From: JBCCSZ01 sp039199225
GTDB taxonomy: Bacteria > Bacteroidota > Bacteroidia > Chitinophagales > Saprospiraceae
Direction of reading: 5' to 3'
NCBI GenBank assembly: GCA_039199225.1
Contig: JBCCSZ010000115.1
Span: 1-21,628, forward strand
Length of the DNA: 21,628 nucleotides
Positions 9,594 through 17,441 of the stretch are shown here, one piece after another (within the stretch, counting starts at the first letter, position 1; each line of letters begins with the position of its first letter). A model generated the notes under the pieces. It saw nothing but the letters and a program-made list of their open reading frames with translations. It did not search any database and had not been told where the DNA came from. The position numbers were made by a program, and so were the translations under genes.

Positions 9594-10260
9594 ATCTCCA
9601 CTTCGACCGATTTGTTTGTTGGCGGATAGCATTTTGTTGTTCAGTAAAAAGGGCGACGGTTCTTTTTACCTGGCTGAAGCTCGGGCTTTACTATCGGGAG
9701 ATGATCCCCTGGCGGTTTATTTGGGCGTGTCGAATGAAGACCGGCCTGAATATTTCGAGCTGTTTAAAACAGCCATGGCCAACATCGGTATTGAGCGCTC
9801 TGTACATCTCCGACATCCCTACGGAGCGGCTGCCTTTCAAATGCTGCGCAGTGCCAAGTTGATTTTATTGGCGGGCGGAGACCCCATCAAAGGCTGGGCG
9901 GCCTTGCAACAGTCTGGTATGGCTGAATGCATCCGCGAGCAATACCGCGCGGGCGCACTTCTGATGGGTATTTCTGCAGGTGCCATCCAGTTGGGCATGG
10001 GTACTCTGTGGAAAGGGTTTTATACTCCCATGTTGCAATTGTTACCTTACTACTTTGATGCACACCAGGAAAAAGACAACTGGCAGAGATTGCGAAAAGA
10101 GTTGACAAAAGCCGAGGTGTTGCGCAGTGGCATCGGTATCCATTCTGGCGGTGGCATCTGGTTTCATCCCGACGGAACCAAAGAAATTATGGGCCGTGCT
10201 TCCATCGAGTTAATACCTGCTAAGGATGCTGATACACTCTCTGAGAACGTATTGAAATAG
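9586..10260 (+). CDS. Peptidase S51 (dipeptidase E/cyanophycinase)-like protein
   Basis: This protein of 224 residues has the hallmarks of family S51, Ser-dependent peptidases with a glutamine-amidotransferase-like fold: AGGDP at about 96-100, the nucleophile elbow GISAGA with Ser130, and YFDAHQEKDNWQRLRKEL at 156-173, matching the family D-x-H-x(n)-R-L-R pattern with His160. Known members cleave Asp-X dipeptides (PepE) or the cyanophycin backbone (cyanophycinase). This one is nearer in size to PepE, but the substrate cannot be assigned. It has no signal peptide, so it is presumably cytoplasmic. Its ATG lies inside the last codons of the permease (ATGACTAA), so the two are probably translationally coupled. 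The next gene starts 93 bp further on. Catalytic residues look intact. Confidence 0.85.
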   Translation: MTKSPLRPICLLADSILLFSKKGDGSFYLAEARALLSGDDPLAVYLGVSNEDRPEYFELFKTAMANIGIERSVHLRHPYGAAAFQMLRSAKLILLAGGDPIKGWAALQQSGMAECIREQYRAGALLMGISAGAIQLGMGTLWKGFYTPMLQLLPYYFDAHQEKDNWQRLRKELTKAEVLRSGIGIHSGGGIWFHPDGTKEIMGRASIELIPAKDADTLSENVLK

Positions 10261-10353
10261 TGTCGTGGAGGATTTGCCTTAACATTTGAAGGTTTTTTAC
10301 TATATTTCTGCGATTATCAAATCTATTTAGCCTCAAACAAACCAATCATCCTC

Positions 10354-13300
10354 ATGCCTAAAAAAATTGCGATTCCCGGCCGGGAAGTCGAATACGAAGA
10401 AAACATACAATTCGGAAATTTTATGAACGTCTCTGTTGTCGGAGATATTCACGTTGATCGCAGCCGATCGGATAGCACCAAAGTCATCAAAAAGGATATT
10501 GAAGAGGATGACATCATCGAGGTGCGTCTGGAAAATGGCGAAACTTGGTGGGGAACGCTGGAACAGTTGCAGGAGATCATGCCCCAAAACAAACAAAGAA
10601 GTCAGGATGACGGCTCGACGGAAATACAGGTGGCCTTTTCTGTCGGCTCTGCCAATCGAGGCATTGGCGACTGGGTGCTGAAGGGGCTGCGCATCTTGCG
10701 GCCCGAGCTAGAGGCAGCGCCTGCCCGCCTGCTGATCGCCAACCGAGAAAAGATGTTGGTCGGCGGAGGTGGCCTTTTCAAAGCCAAGCGTCCGGATCAA
10801 TTGGACCGGATTGACCGGCCGGATAAGTTGGTGGTGGATGAAAAGCCCTACCTGTTGTTGATACATGGAACAGGCTCTTGCACGGAGGGCAGTTTTTCTG
10901 GTTTTGTATTGGAAGGCAGTGATGTATCGACAGACCTGAGTCACCAAACCGTTTGGAAGCAATTACAAGCTTTGTATCCCGATCGCATCCTGGCTTTCGA
11001 GCACCAAACCCTGAGCAAAAATCCCGTTGAGAATGTCATCGACTTGGTCAAAATGTTGCCAAAGGGCATCTCGCTAGATGTATTGACATATTCCAGAGGA
11101 GGACTACTGGGTGACTTGCTGGCGCGTACCAACAGCCGCGGCGAAGGGGAGGCTTTCAACGAACAGGACTATGCTGTATTTCGGGTATCATCGGAGGACG
11201 AAGACCAAGTAGAAGGGGAGGAGGCAGCAGAAAATCCCAGAGCCAAAGACATTGCACAGCTGAAAGAACTGAATGAGTTATTGGGTGGTAAGCAATTGAA
11301 AATCAACAAGGTCATCCGCGTTGCCAGCCCTTCGGCTGGAACCACCCTGGCCTCCCGTCGATTGGATTTGTACCTCAACGTCATGCTCAACCTCATCGGT
11401 AAGATTCCATTTTTGGTTAACAATCCCGTCTATGAGTTTTTGAGCTCCTTTTTGATGATCGTCGTTAAAAAGCGCTTGGACCCGATGGTCTTGCCGGGGC
11501 TGGAAGCCATGGTGCCAGATGCTCCCCTCATCCGAATGCTCAACAATCCAACGGTTAAGTCAGACACCGCCCTGCTCGCCATTGCCGGCAACGCCAAAGG
11601 CAATCGGTTTTGGAATACCTTGGTGGTTTATCTATCCAAGCTCTACTATCTGGAAAACAACGATTTGGTCGTCAATACCTCTTCAATGTATCGCGGGGTA
11701 CAACGCATCAACAAAGGCTTTTACTTTTTCCACCAAGGCAAAGAAGTCAACCACTTCAAATACTTTTCGAACAAGCTCACCCAAGAGGTGATTCTAAAAG
11801 CTTGCAGTACCGACTTTGTCGCAACCCAGGACTTCAAGCCAATTGTCTGGGAAGAAAAGGCAGCTTCTGTGCTTACCAGCAGAGCCGTGGGTGTTCGCAG
11901 TGGGGCCGACAAGCCGATCGTTTTTGTTTTGCCAGGTATTATGGGTAGCGAGTTGCGGCCCAAGGACAGCGACTCCGGTATTTGGTTGAATATGATTCGT
12001 CTGGCCATGGGGGGCATCCAGACCCTGCGATATATGCCTGGCGACCACATCGAGGCGTACGGTTTGGTGTCGATGGCCTATTCTGATATGGTGAACTTTT
12101 TGTCCAGAAGCCATGAAGTGATTCCGTTTCCCTACGATTGGCGCAAGCCGTTGGAAGACGCAGCTGACTTGCTGGATAAAGCCATTCAAGCCAAACTGGA
12201 GGAGACCAAAAATTCGGCCGTTCCCATCCGTTTGTTGGCGCATTCCATGGGGGGCTTGGTGGCGCACACCTTTATCGTCAATCACTCCAAGACCTGGAAG
12301 AAGATGCAAGAGCGACCCAATTGCCGCTTTTTGATGTTGGGGACCCCTTGCCGCGGTTCTTTCGTCATCCCGAGGGTCATCTTTGGTAAAGATCGTTTTG
12401 TGCGCTATTTGAGTTTATTGGATTTGACACATTCGCGCAAGGACATCCTAGACATTGTCGTAAACTATCCTGGCCTGCTGCAGCTCCTTCCGCTGGGAGG
12501 TAAGAAGCAGGATGCAGATAAAGACCTTTTCAATAGAGATTATTGGGAAACGCTCAGAACTTTGGGGGGGCGCAAGCGCGCCTGGGTCAGCCCTACTCAG
12601 GACGTTTTGGATCAAGCCAAGGCACTGATTCAAAAACTGGCGAGCGAGCCTTTGAAAAACGAGGTCGGTGAAAATAAAATTTTATACGTTGCAGGTTCTG
12701 CCAAGGCTACGCCCGTAGATTTTAAAAAGCATCCCAAAAAAGATAAGCTCGAATTTTTTGCTACTTCGCGCGGTGATGGTCGCGTAACTTGGGAAACGGG
12801 GATACCCGATGATTTGCGAGAAGCACATACCTGGTACATGGATGCAACACACGGAAAGTTGGCCAATACCGAATCTAAATTTAACGCGATTTACGAACTG
12901 CTGGAACGCGGAAGCACAGAAGAACTGCCCAAGGTGCCACCGACTCGGGTGCGTGGAGAGGCCGACGACCGCTTTGTCTTCGAAGACGAGCCAGAACAAA
13001 TTCCAACCCTGGAACACCTGCGCGCCCATGCCATGGGATATACGGTGGACGAAGGCGAGGAGGAGACGACAAGTACGGTTGGTGTCTATGTGACCAATGG
13101 CGATTTGAGCAAAGCAAAATTTCCTGTTGCGATTGGACACTTCAAGGGAGAAAGCATCTTAGGGCCAGAGTGGGTCCTCAATTTTTATTTGAAAGACAAG
13201 CTGTGGAATCGCCACCAACTGGGTATTTATCCTGGAGAGGTAGGAACATCTCAAGTGATTTTAGAGCCGGGGAATAGGCCGCCAGGTGCGGTGGTGATTG

Positions 13301-15870
13301 GCTTGGGGGCCTACGATCATCTTTCGCCGGGCAGCCTCGTCAAAAGCATCACCAAGGCAAGCTTGGAATTGGCCATGACCTATCGGGAAAAATCCATCCA
13401 TCAGGCACCTGGCTTAACGACTTTGATTATTGGTTCAGGCTATGGTAATCTGCCGCTGCGCATTGCCATCCGGTCCATTTTGATTGGAGTGAGCAAGGCC
13501 AATGCAGAGATTCGCTCGCTGAAAATCAAGGGGCTTCAGGAAATTGCCAATTTGGAATTCATCGAACTGTATGAACGCCGTGCATTGAATGTCTTGCGCA
13601 TTTTGAGGGAATTGTTGAGTGATGAAAGTGGGTTTGAAGGCTATGCTTTTGTCGAGAACAAACTGCGGCGAGAAGGGGGCGAAAGACACCGTACTTATCT
13701 GATGGACGACCAAGAGTGGTGGAGCCGTATCAAAGTAGAAGAAGCTGAAACCTACTACAAGAATGAAGATGGCGACATCATCGAAGAAGTCAACCTTCGT
13801 TTCACCTCCATGACCGACCGGGCGAGGGCCGAAGAAAACACCTTGGCTTCTCAACAACAGATTTTGGACGACTTCCTGGAACAAGCTGTTGTGCACAACG
13901 GTTGGAATGATCGATTGGCCAAAACCCTTTTTGAATTGTTGTTGCCCAATGACTTTAAGGTATACGCAGCCGACAACAGAAACATTTTATGGATTTTAGA
14001 CGAAGTCACCGCTTCCTATCCCTGGGAACTCCTACAGGATTCTTACAGCTCAGAAAAAGTACCCATTGCCGTACGTGCCGGAATGGTTCGTCAGCTGGTG
14101 ACGGCCAACTATCGGGCAGAGGTCAAAGCCTCTTTGCAGCAAACAGCCTTGGTCATTGGTGATCCAGACAACAATGGTGCTTACATTCCATTGCCAGCTG
14201 CTCAGGAAGAAGCCCGCTTGGTTGGCGATTTACTGTCCAAGAATGGCTATGACCTGGAGCCACCCCTGATCCAGCCAACTTTCAAAGAAAGTCTCGAAGC
14301 ACTTTTCCAAAAACCATATCGCATCCTGCATTTAGCCGGCCATGGCATTTACGAAAAGCTCAGCAACAAATCTGTTCGTGCCGGCATGGTACTGGGCGAG
14401 AAAACACTTTTGACCCCTGCACTGATTGCACAAAAAACCAGCATGCCCGATTTGGTATTTGTCAATTGCTGTTTTTTGGGACGGATAGAGCCGGGCGATG
14501 AGCCTATCAACGGGAGTCAACACAAGCTTGCTGCCAACCTCGGTACACAGTTGATTCGCCAGGGCGCTCGGGCAGTGGTAGTGGCTGGCTGGGCTGTCAA
14601 TGACGATGCTGCCAAGATATTTGCCATTACTTTCTACGAATCCATGTTACGAGGCATGAACTTCGGTGCCTCCGTCCACCGCGCTCGCAAGGCCACCTAC
14701 TACAACTATCCAGACTTCAACACCTGGGGTGCCTATCAATGCTATGGTGATCCCTTCTTCACCCTCAAAGGTTCCAGCCGCAGAAATCGCCGAGAAATCA
14801 GCCGCCAATCGGATCGAATGGAAGTCATCATTGCGCTCGAAAACCTCATCAGCAAATCCAAGGTATACACCCGCAACCAGAAAACGCTATCGACCCAGCT
14901 TGATCTGATTGTCAACGAAATGGCGGATCATTTGAGAGAAAATGACAGTGAAATTATGGAGGCTGTCGCCACTGCTTACGGCGAACTATTGATCTTGGAC
15001 AAAGCGGTCGAATACTTTGATCGCCTTCGGACGATGGAAAAATCGCATTACCAAGTGCGCTCTCTGGAAGTAGTTGAAAACCTCAGAAGTCGGTTGGCCA
15101 TTCAGCTCTATTTCAAAGGCGACCAAGAGGAGAAAGCCAAGCAGCTATTGGAAGATGCCATCGCTGGTACGCAGCATCTACTAAATCTGGAGGTGACCAG
15201 CGAGCGACTCAGTTTGTGGGGTAGCGCGCTCAAGCGCAAGGCGCTCACTGTCACTGGTACCCAGCGCAAATCCGTACTGATGGAGGCGGCCCACAAATAC
15301 AAGGAAGCGCATGATTTACACCGCAACAACACCGCTCGTCATTCCGACTATCCAATGATCAACTGGTTACGGACGCAGGTGTTGGCCGAGCTGGCTGGCA
15401 GTAAAGAAGCCAAAGATGCCAACGATCTTCTAACCAAGGAAGTATTGGAGCAAGACTATTACCACAACAGCAAACTGGTCGATACCGACAAGCTGGCCCA
15501 AAGCAACAACTTCTGGGACCTCAATGCCTTTGCCGACAAACAACTCTACGAGCTGTTGCTGCGCTACCGCTATGAAAAGCTTCAGCCTGGCCAGATACGG
15601 CAACGTTCCAAAAGCATCATCGATACCTACCAAAGAGCTTGGCAAGTCAGTGGTTCTTTCAAAGAACGCGATTCCGTACTTGGCGAAATCCGTTTTCTGA
15701 AAGCCATACTAGAAGCCATCACCAAAGACAAGGAGCAATCCTTGGCGCGGACCAAAAAAGCGGCGACCAAGAAAGATTTGGGGCAGCTATTGGATAATTT
15801 GCGTGGATTGCGAGAAGCCCTGAAGTACATCTTTGAGCAATTGACCCAATTTCAGGAGAAGAAGCAGTAA
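10354..15870 (+). CDS. Giant CHAT protease with two N-terminal lipase-like domains and a helical C-terminal tail
   Basis: This is an 1838-residue, apparently cytoplasmic protein with no signal peptide. The order is as follows. Residues 1-90 are a beta-rich leader. An alpha/beta-hydrolase spans about 165-490, with HGTG at 171-174, nucleophile elbow YSRGG with Ser247, Asp437 in NNDLVV and His467 in VNHF. A second, LCAT-like hydrolase spans about 520-855, with LPGIMGSEL at 526-534, AHSMGG with Ser631, Asp808 in GDGRV and His833 in THG. An acidic linker (862-905) leads to a macro/M17-N-like segment at about 975-1050. The CHAT domain is at about 1265-1475, with HLAGHG (His1330) and VNCCFLG (Cys1373). 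A mostly helical, TPR-like tail runs 1490-1838. CHAT domains are caspase-like proteases; LCAT relatives act on lipid esters. An effector in which proteolysis and lipid hydrolysis are coupled is my inference. The start is the only good ATG, 93 bp after the S51 gene. TATATTTC at 10301-10308 resembles a Bacteroidota -7 element, but no TTTG lies at the usual spacing. No frameshift or missing catalytic residue was seen. Confidence 0.92.
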   Translation: MPKKIAIPGREVEYEENIQFGNFMNVSVVGDIHVDRSRSDSTKVIKKDIEEDDIIEVRLENGETWWGTLEQLQEIMPQNKQRSQDDGSTEIQVAFSVGSANRGIGDWVLKGLRILRPELEAAPARLLIANREKMLVGGGGLFKAKRPDQLDRIDRPDKLVVDEKPYLLLIHGTGSCTEGSFSGFVLEGSDVSTDLSHQTVWKQLQALYPDRILAFEHQTLSKNPVENVIDLVKMLPKGISLDVLTYSRGGLLGDLLARTNSRGEGEAFNEQDYAVFRVSSEDEDQVEGEEAAENPRAKDIAQLKELNELLGGKQLKINKVIRVASPSAGTTLASRRLDLYLNVMLNLIGKIPFLVNNPVYEFLSSFLMIVVKKRLDPMVLPGLEAMVPDAPLIRMLNNPTVKSDTALLAIAGNAKGNRFWNTLVVYLSKLYYLENNDLVVNTSSMYRGVQRINKGFYFFHQGKEVNHFKYFSNKLTQEVILKACSTDFVATQDFKPIVWEEKAASVLTSRAVGVRSGADKPIVFVLPGIMGSELRPKDSDSGIWLNMIRLAMGGIQTLRYMPGDHIEAYGLVSMAYSDMVNFLSRSHEVIPFPYDWRKPLEDAADLLDKAIQAKLEETKNSAVPIRLLAHSMGGLVAHTFIVNHSKTWKKMQERPNCRFLMLGTPCRGSFVIPRVIFGKDRFVRYLSLLDLTHSRKDILDIVVNYPGLLQLLPLGGKKQDADKDLFNRDYWETLRTLGGRKRAWVSPTQDVLDQAKALIQKLASEPLKNEVGENKILYVAGSAKATPVDFKKHPKKDKLEFFATSRGDGRVTWETGIPDDLREAHTWYMDATHGKLANTESKFNAIYELLERGSTEELPKVPPTRVRGEADDRFVFEDEPEQIPTLEHLRAHAMGYTVDEGEEETTSTVGVYVTNGDLSKAKFPVAIGHFKGESILGPEWVLNFYLKDKLWNRHQLGIYPGEVGTSQVILEPGNRPPGAVVIGLGAYDHLSPGSLVKSITKASLELAMTYREKSIHQAPGLTTLIIGSGYGNLPLRIAIRSILIGVSKANAEIRSLKIKGLQEIANLEFIELYERRALNVLRILRELLSDESGFEGYAFVENKLRREGGERHRTYLMDDQEWWSRIKVEEAETYYKNEDGDIIEEVNLRFTSMTDRARAEENTLASQQQILDDFLEQAVVHNGWNDRLAKTLFELLLPNDFKVYAADNRNILWILDEVTASYPWELLQDSYSSEKVPIAVRAGMVRQLVTANYRAEVKASLQQTALVIGDPDNNGAYIPLPAAQEEARLVGDLLSKNGYDLEPPLIQPTFKESLEALFQKPYRILHLAGHGIYEKLSNKSVRAGMVLGEKTLLTPALIAQKTSMPDLVFVNCCFLGRIEPGDEPINGSQHKLAANLGTQLIRQGARAVVVAGWAVNDDAAKIFAITFYESMLRGMNFGASVHRARKATYYNYPDFNTWGAYQCYGDPFFTLKGSSRRNRREISRQSDRMEVIIALENLISKSKVYTRNQKTLSTQLDLIVNEMADHLRENDSEIMEAVATAYGELLILDKAVEYFDRLRTMEKSHYQVRSLEVVENLRSRLAIQLYFKGDQEEKAKQLLEDAIAGTQHLLNLEVTSERLSLWGSALKRKALTVTGTQRKSVLMEAAHKYKEAHDLHRNNTARHSDYPMINWLRTQVLAELAGSKEAKDANDLLTKEVLEQDYYHNSKLVDTDKLAQSNNFWDLNAFADKQLYELLLRYRYEKLQPGQIRQRSKSIIDTYQRAWQVSGSFKERDSVLGEIRFLKAILEAITKDKEQSLARTKKAATKKDLGQLLDNLRGLREALKYIFEQLTQFQEKKQ

Positions 15871-15899
15871 GCTATGGTCAGAGGTATTTGTACTGGATT

Positions 15900-15937
15900 C
15901 GATGCCCTTCATTTAGTAAAATGGAGGGCATCGTTTG
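15900..15937 (+). terminator. Intrinsic terminator after the CHAT-lipase gene
   Basis: The arm CGATGCCCT (15900-15908), a T (15909) and CATTT (15910-15914) pair with AAATG (15919-15923), G (15924) and AGGGCATCG (15925-15933) around the loop AGTA. That is a 15-bp stem with one T-G wobble. Only three T follow directly, then GCTT, so termination could be moderate. It sits 30 bp after the stop codon. Confidence 0.75.
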
Positions 15938-16069
15938 CTTGAAAGCGTGGTGAAATTTGATGGAGGTAGCTTAGAGGTAGGTATCCAGAGTAGCTCCGTG
16001 CTATAAATGGAAATTATGAACTCCTTCAAAAAAATGTAAATTTGAGCTTGTTGATTCCTTGTAAGAGGA

Positions 16070-16240
16070 ATGATTAATGATTTGATAATGAGTAGATTAG
16101 AGATGCCATTAAAGATATATAAAGGATTCTTAACAAAGAGGGCTGTAGGTGGTATACCTAGCGATCTAAAAGCTAAGTCTGTAATTGGTACCGTTCAAGA
16201 TGATCCATTCGATGTTTGGGTAGAACTGGCACTGAGTTAG
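16070..16240 (+). CDS. Possible small protein of 56 residues
   Basis: An open frame begins ATGATTAATG at 16070 and ends TAG at 16240. Its product starts MINDLIMSRLEMPLKIYKGF and ends DDPFDVWVELALS. An in-frame ATG at 16088 would give 50 residues. AGAGGA (16064-16069) touches the first ATG and lies 18 bases from the second, so neither start has an ideally placed ribosome site. The protein matches nothing I recognise; it has a basic first half and an acidic, hydrophobic end. It lies on the same strand as the antitoxin-toxin pair, 330 bp upstream of it. It could be a real accessory gene, the remnant of a larger one, or chance. Confidence 0.35.
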   Translation: MINDLIMSRLEMPLKIYKGFLTKRAVGGIPSDLKAKSVIGTVQDDPFDVWVELALS

Positions 16241-16514
16241 TGGCAAGTAAAAAAGTAAGAAACATAGATATATTGATATTGATCGATGAGACTTGATAAT
16301 GAAATACGTAATTGACTTTGTCTAAATTAAAAAATGACTAAAATATATTTCGGAATTTTTAGTGTATAATTTTGAAATGAGGTTTTTATTAAAATTTAAT
16401 TTCTATTTTACTTTTAATTGGAACCTAAATAGAATTAAATTCTGAGTTGTTTATTTACAGCCAGGGCTTAGTGGTAAGAATTTGAATATAGAAGAAAATA
16501 GTAGACTCAAATTG

Positions 16515-16546
16515 TAAGTAATTGACAGATGATATGAAATTACTTA
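16515..16546. promoter_or_regulatory. Inverted repeat, probable operator of the toxin-antitoxin pair
   Basis: TAAGTAATT (16515-16523) and AATTACTTA (16538-16546) are perfect 9-bp inverted arms separated by 14 bases. The arms cover both core elements of the promoter at 16522-16550. Ribbon-helix-helix antitoxins usually repress their own promoter through such symmetrical sites, so autoregulation is the likely role (inference). Confidence 0.5.
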
Positions 16547-16550
16547 TATT
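16522..16550 (+). promoter_or_regulatory. Sigma70-like promoter of the toxin-antitoxin pair
   Basis: TTGACA (16522-16527), a 17-base spacer and TATATT (16545-16550) form a near-consensus promoter of the E. coli type. Transcription would start near 16557, about 14 bases before the antitoxin ATG at 16571. Bacteroidota promoters normally look different, so this may reflect a horizontally moving module. Confidence 0.5.
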
Positions 16551-16570
16551 GTACGTAAAAAATAACACGT

Positions 16571-16846
16571 ATGAGTAAGTTGACTTTATCAATAAGCCAA
16601 TCAGTGATAGAAGAAGCTAAAAAATATGCAAAGTCTTCAGGAAAGAGTTTATCAAGCATAGTTGAAGAATATTTAAAATCTCTTTCGGAATCGCAAGGGA
16701 GTAGGGGTGAAAAACCAAAGAATAAGATATTGGCAGAATTAAGGGGATCAGTCAAGTTGCCAGAGGAGTATAGGAATGCCAGTTATAAGGAAATATTACA
16801 AGAGGCACTGTTGGAAAAATATCTGAAAGATGAAAGTAATGGATAA
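16571..16846 (+). CDS. Antitoxin, ribbon-helix-helix type
   Basis: This 91-residue protein starts MSKLTLSISQSVIEEAKKYA, a short beta strand followed by a helix, then SSGKSLSSIVEEYLKSL, the second helix of a ribbon-helix-helix DNA-binding domain (about 1-45). The remaining half is charged, with KNKILAELRGSVKLPEEY at about 50-68, the kind of tail with which such antitoxins wrap and block their toxin. It overlaps the PIN-domain gene by 17 bp, the standard arrangement of a type II toxin-antitoxin pair in which the antitoxin is translated first. The perfect inverted repeat just upstream fits self-repression. Codon use is AT-rich compared with the core genes at the left of the window, suggesting acquisition. 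Confidence 0.8.
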   Translation: MSKLTLSISQSVIEEAKKYAKSSGKSLSSIVEEYLKSLSESQGSRGEKPKNKILAELRGSVKLPEEYRNASYKEILQEALLEKYLKDESNG

Positions 16847-17258
16847 AATATATCTTGACTCAGATGTTCTGTTAGACTTATTATTGGACCGAGAACCGTT
16901 TATGGATGATACGTCAAAGCTGATGGAGAATTCGATAGATTCGAATACTTCATTATGTGTCAGTCCTATAAGTATAACAAATATTAACTACATAGTTGGG
17001 AGGTTAGAGAACCAAGAAAAAGCTGATTTTAAGACAAAAAGGTTATTGAGACTTGTAAAAATAGAGAATGTCGGCCAACAAGTGATCGATGAAGCATCAA
17101 GATCAAAGTTCAAGAATTTTGAAGATGCAGTACAAAATTATTGTGCTGAGTTATCTGGTCATAAAATATTAATAACGAGAAATACGAAGGATTATAAGAA
17201 CAGCAATCTCTCTATAATGACACCAAAGGAGTATTTAGCTAGAATGGGTACTGAATAA
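16830..17258 (+). CDS. PIN-domain toxin (VapC-like ribonuclease)
   Basis: This 142-residue protein is a single PIN domain. It begins MKVMDKIYLDSDVLLDLLLD, with Asp10 and Asp16 in the usual first acidic motif. Later come KNFEDAVQNYCA (Glu98 and Asp99) and ILITRNTKDYKNS (Asp121), matching the second and third metal-binding acidic positions. Toxins of this type are Mg2+-dependent ribonucleases that cut tRNA or rRNA and stop growth when the antitoxin is lost. All catalytic acids appear present, so the toxin is probably active. Translation could also begin at the ATG at 16839; either start overlaps the antitoxin gene. No terminator was seen in the 183 bp that follow. Confidence 0.85.
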   Translation: MKVMDKIYLDSDVLLDLLLDREPFMDDTSKLMENSIDSNTSLCVSPISITNINYIVGRLENQEKADFKTKRLLRLVKIENVGQQVIDEASRSKFKNFEDAVQNYCAELSGHKILITRNTKDYKNSNLSIMTPKEYLARMGTE

Positions 17259-17441
17259 AAGCCCCATAACTTGGCACCTACTATGCCTGGAGGTTAAAAG
17301 CTGAGGAGGAAACAGTTTCGAATGGCATAAAAAGAAGAATGAAAAGGGTATATTAGATTAGAAATGTTCAATGGTCCATTGTCAGTGGAAACTGCCAAGG
17401 TTGTTGATGAAAATCCTTCAAGCAACTAAAATAGATAGTGT

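Larger units (their letters stand above)
15938..16570. other. AT-rich gene-poor region
   Basis: This stretch of about 630 bp separates the CHAT-lipase gene from the toxin-antitoxin pair. By hand count 16321-16440 has 19 G or C in 120 bases, far below the neighbouring core genes. It holds the possible 56-codon ORF at 16070-16240 and the promoter/operator at 16515-16550; otherwise I see only very short open frames. ATTCCT and AGGAAT (16054-16059, 16066-16071) form a small hairpin overlapping the first ATG of the ORF. No transposase remnant or direct-repeat boundary was recognised. Confidence 0.6.

Noticed and set aside
15938..16570. Possible insertion-sequence remnant or CRISPR leader in the AT-rich stretch
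   Set aside because: No transposase fragment, terminal inverted repeats, target duplication or regularly spaced repeats could be seen.
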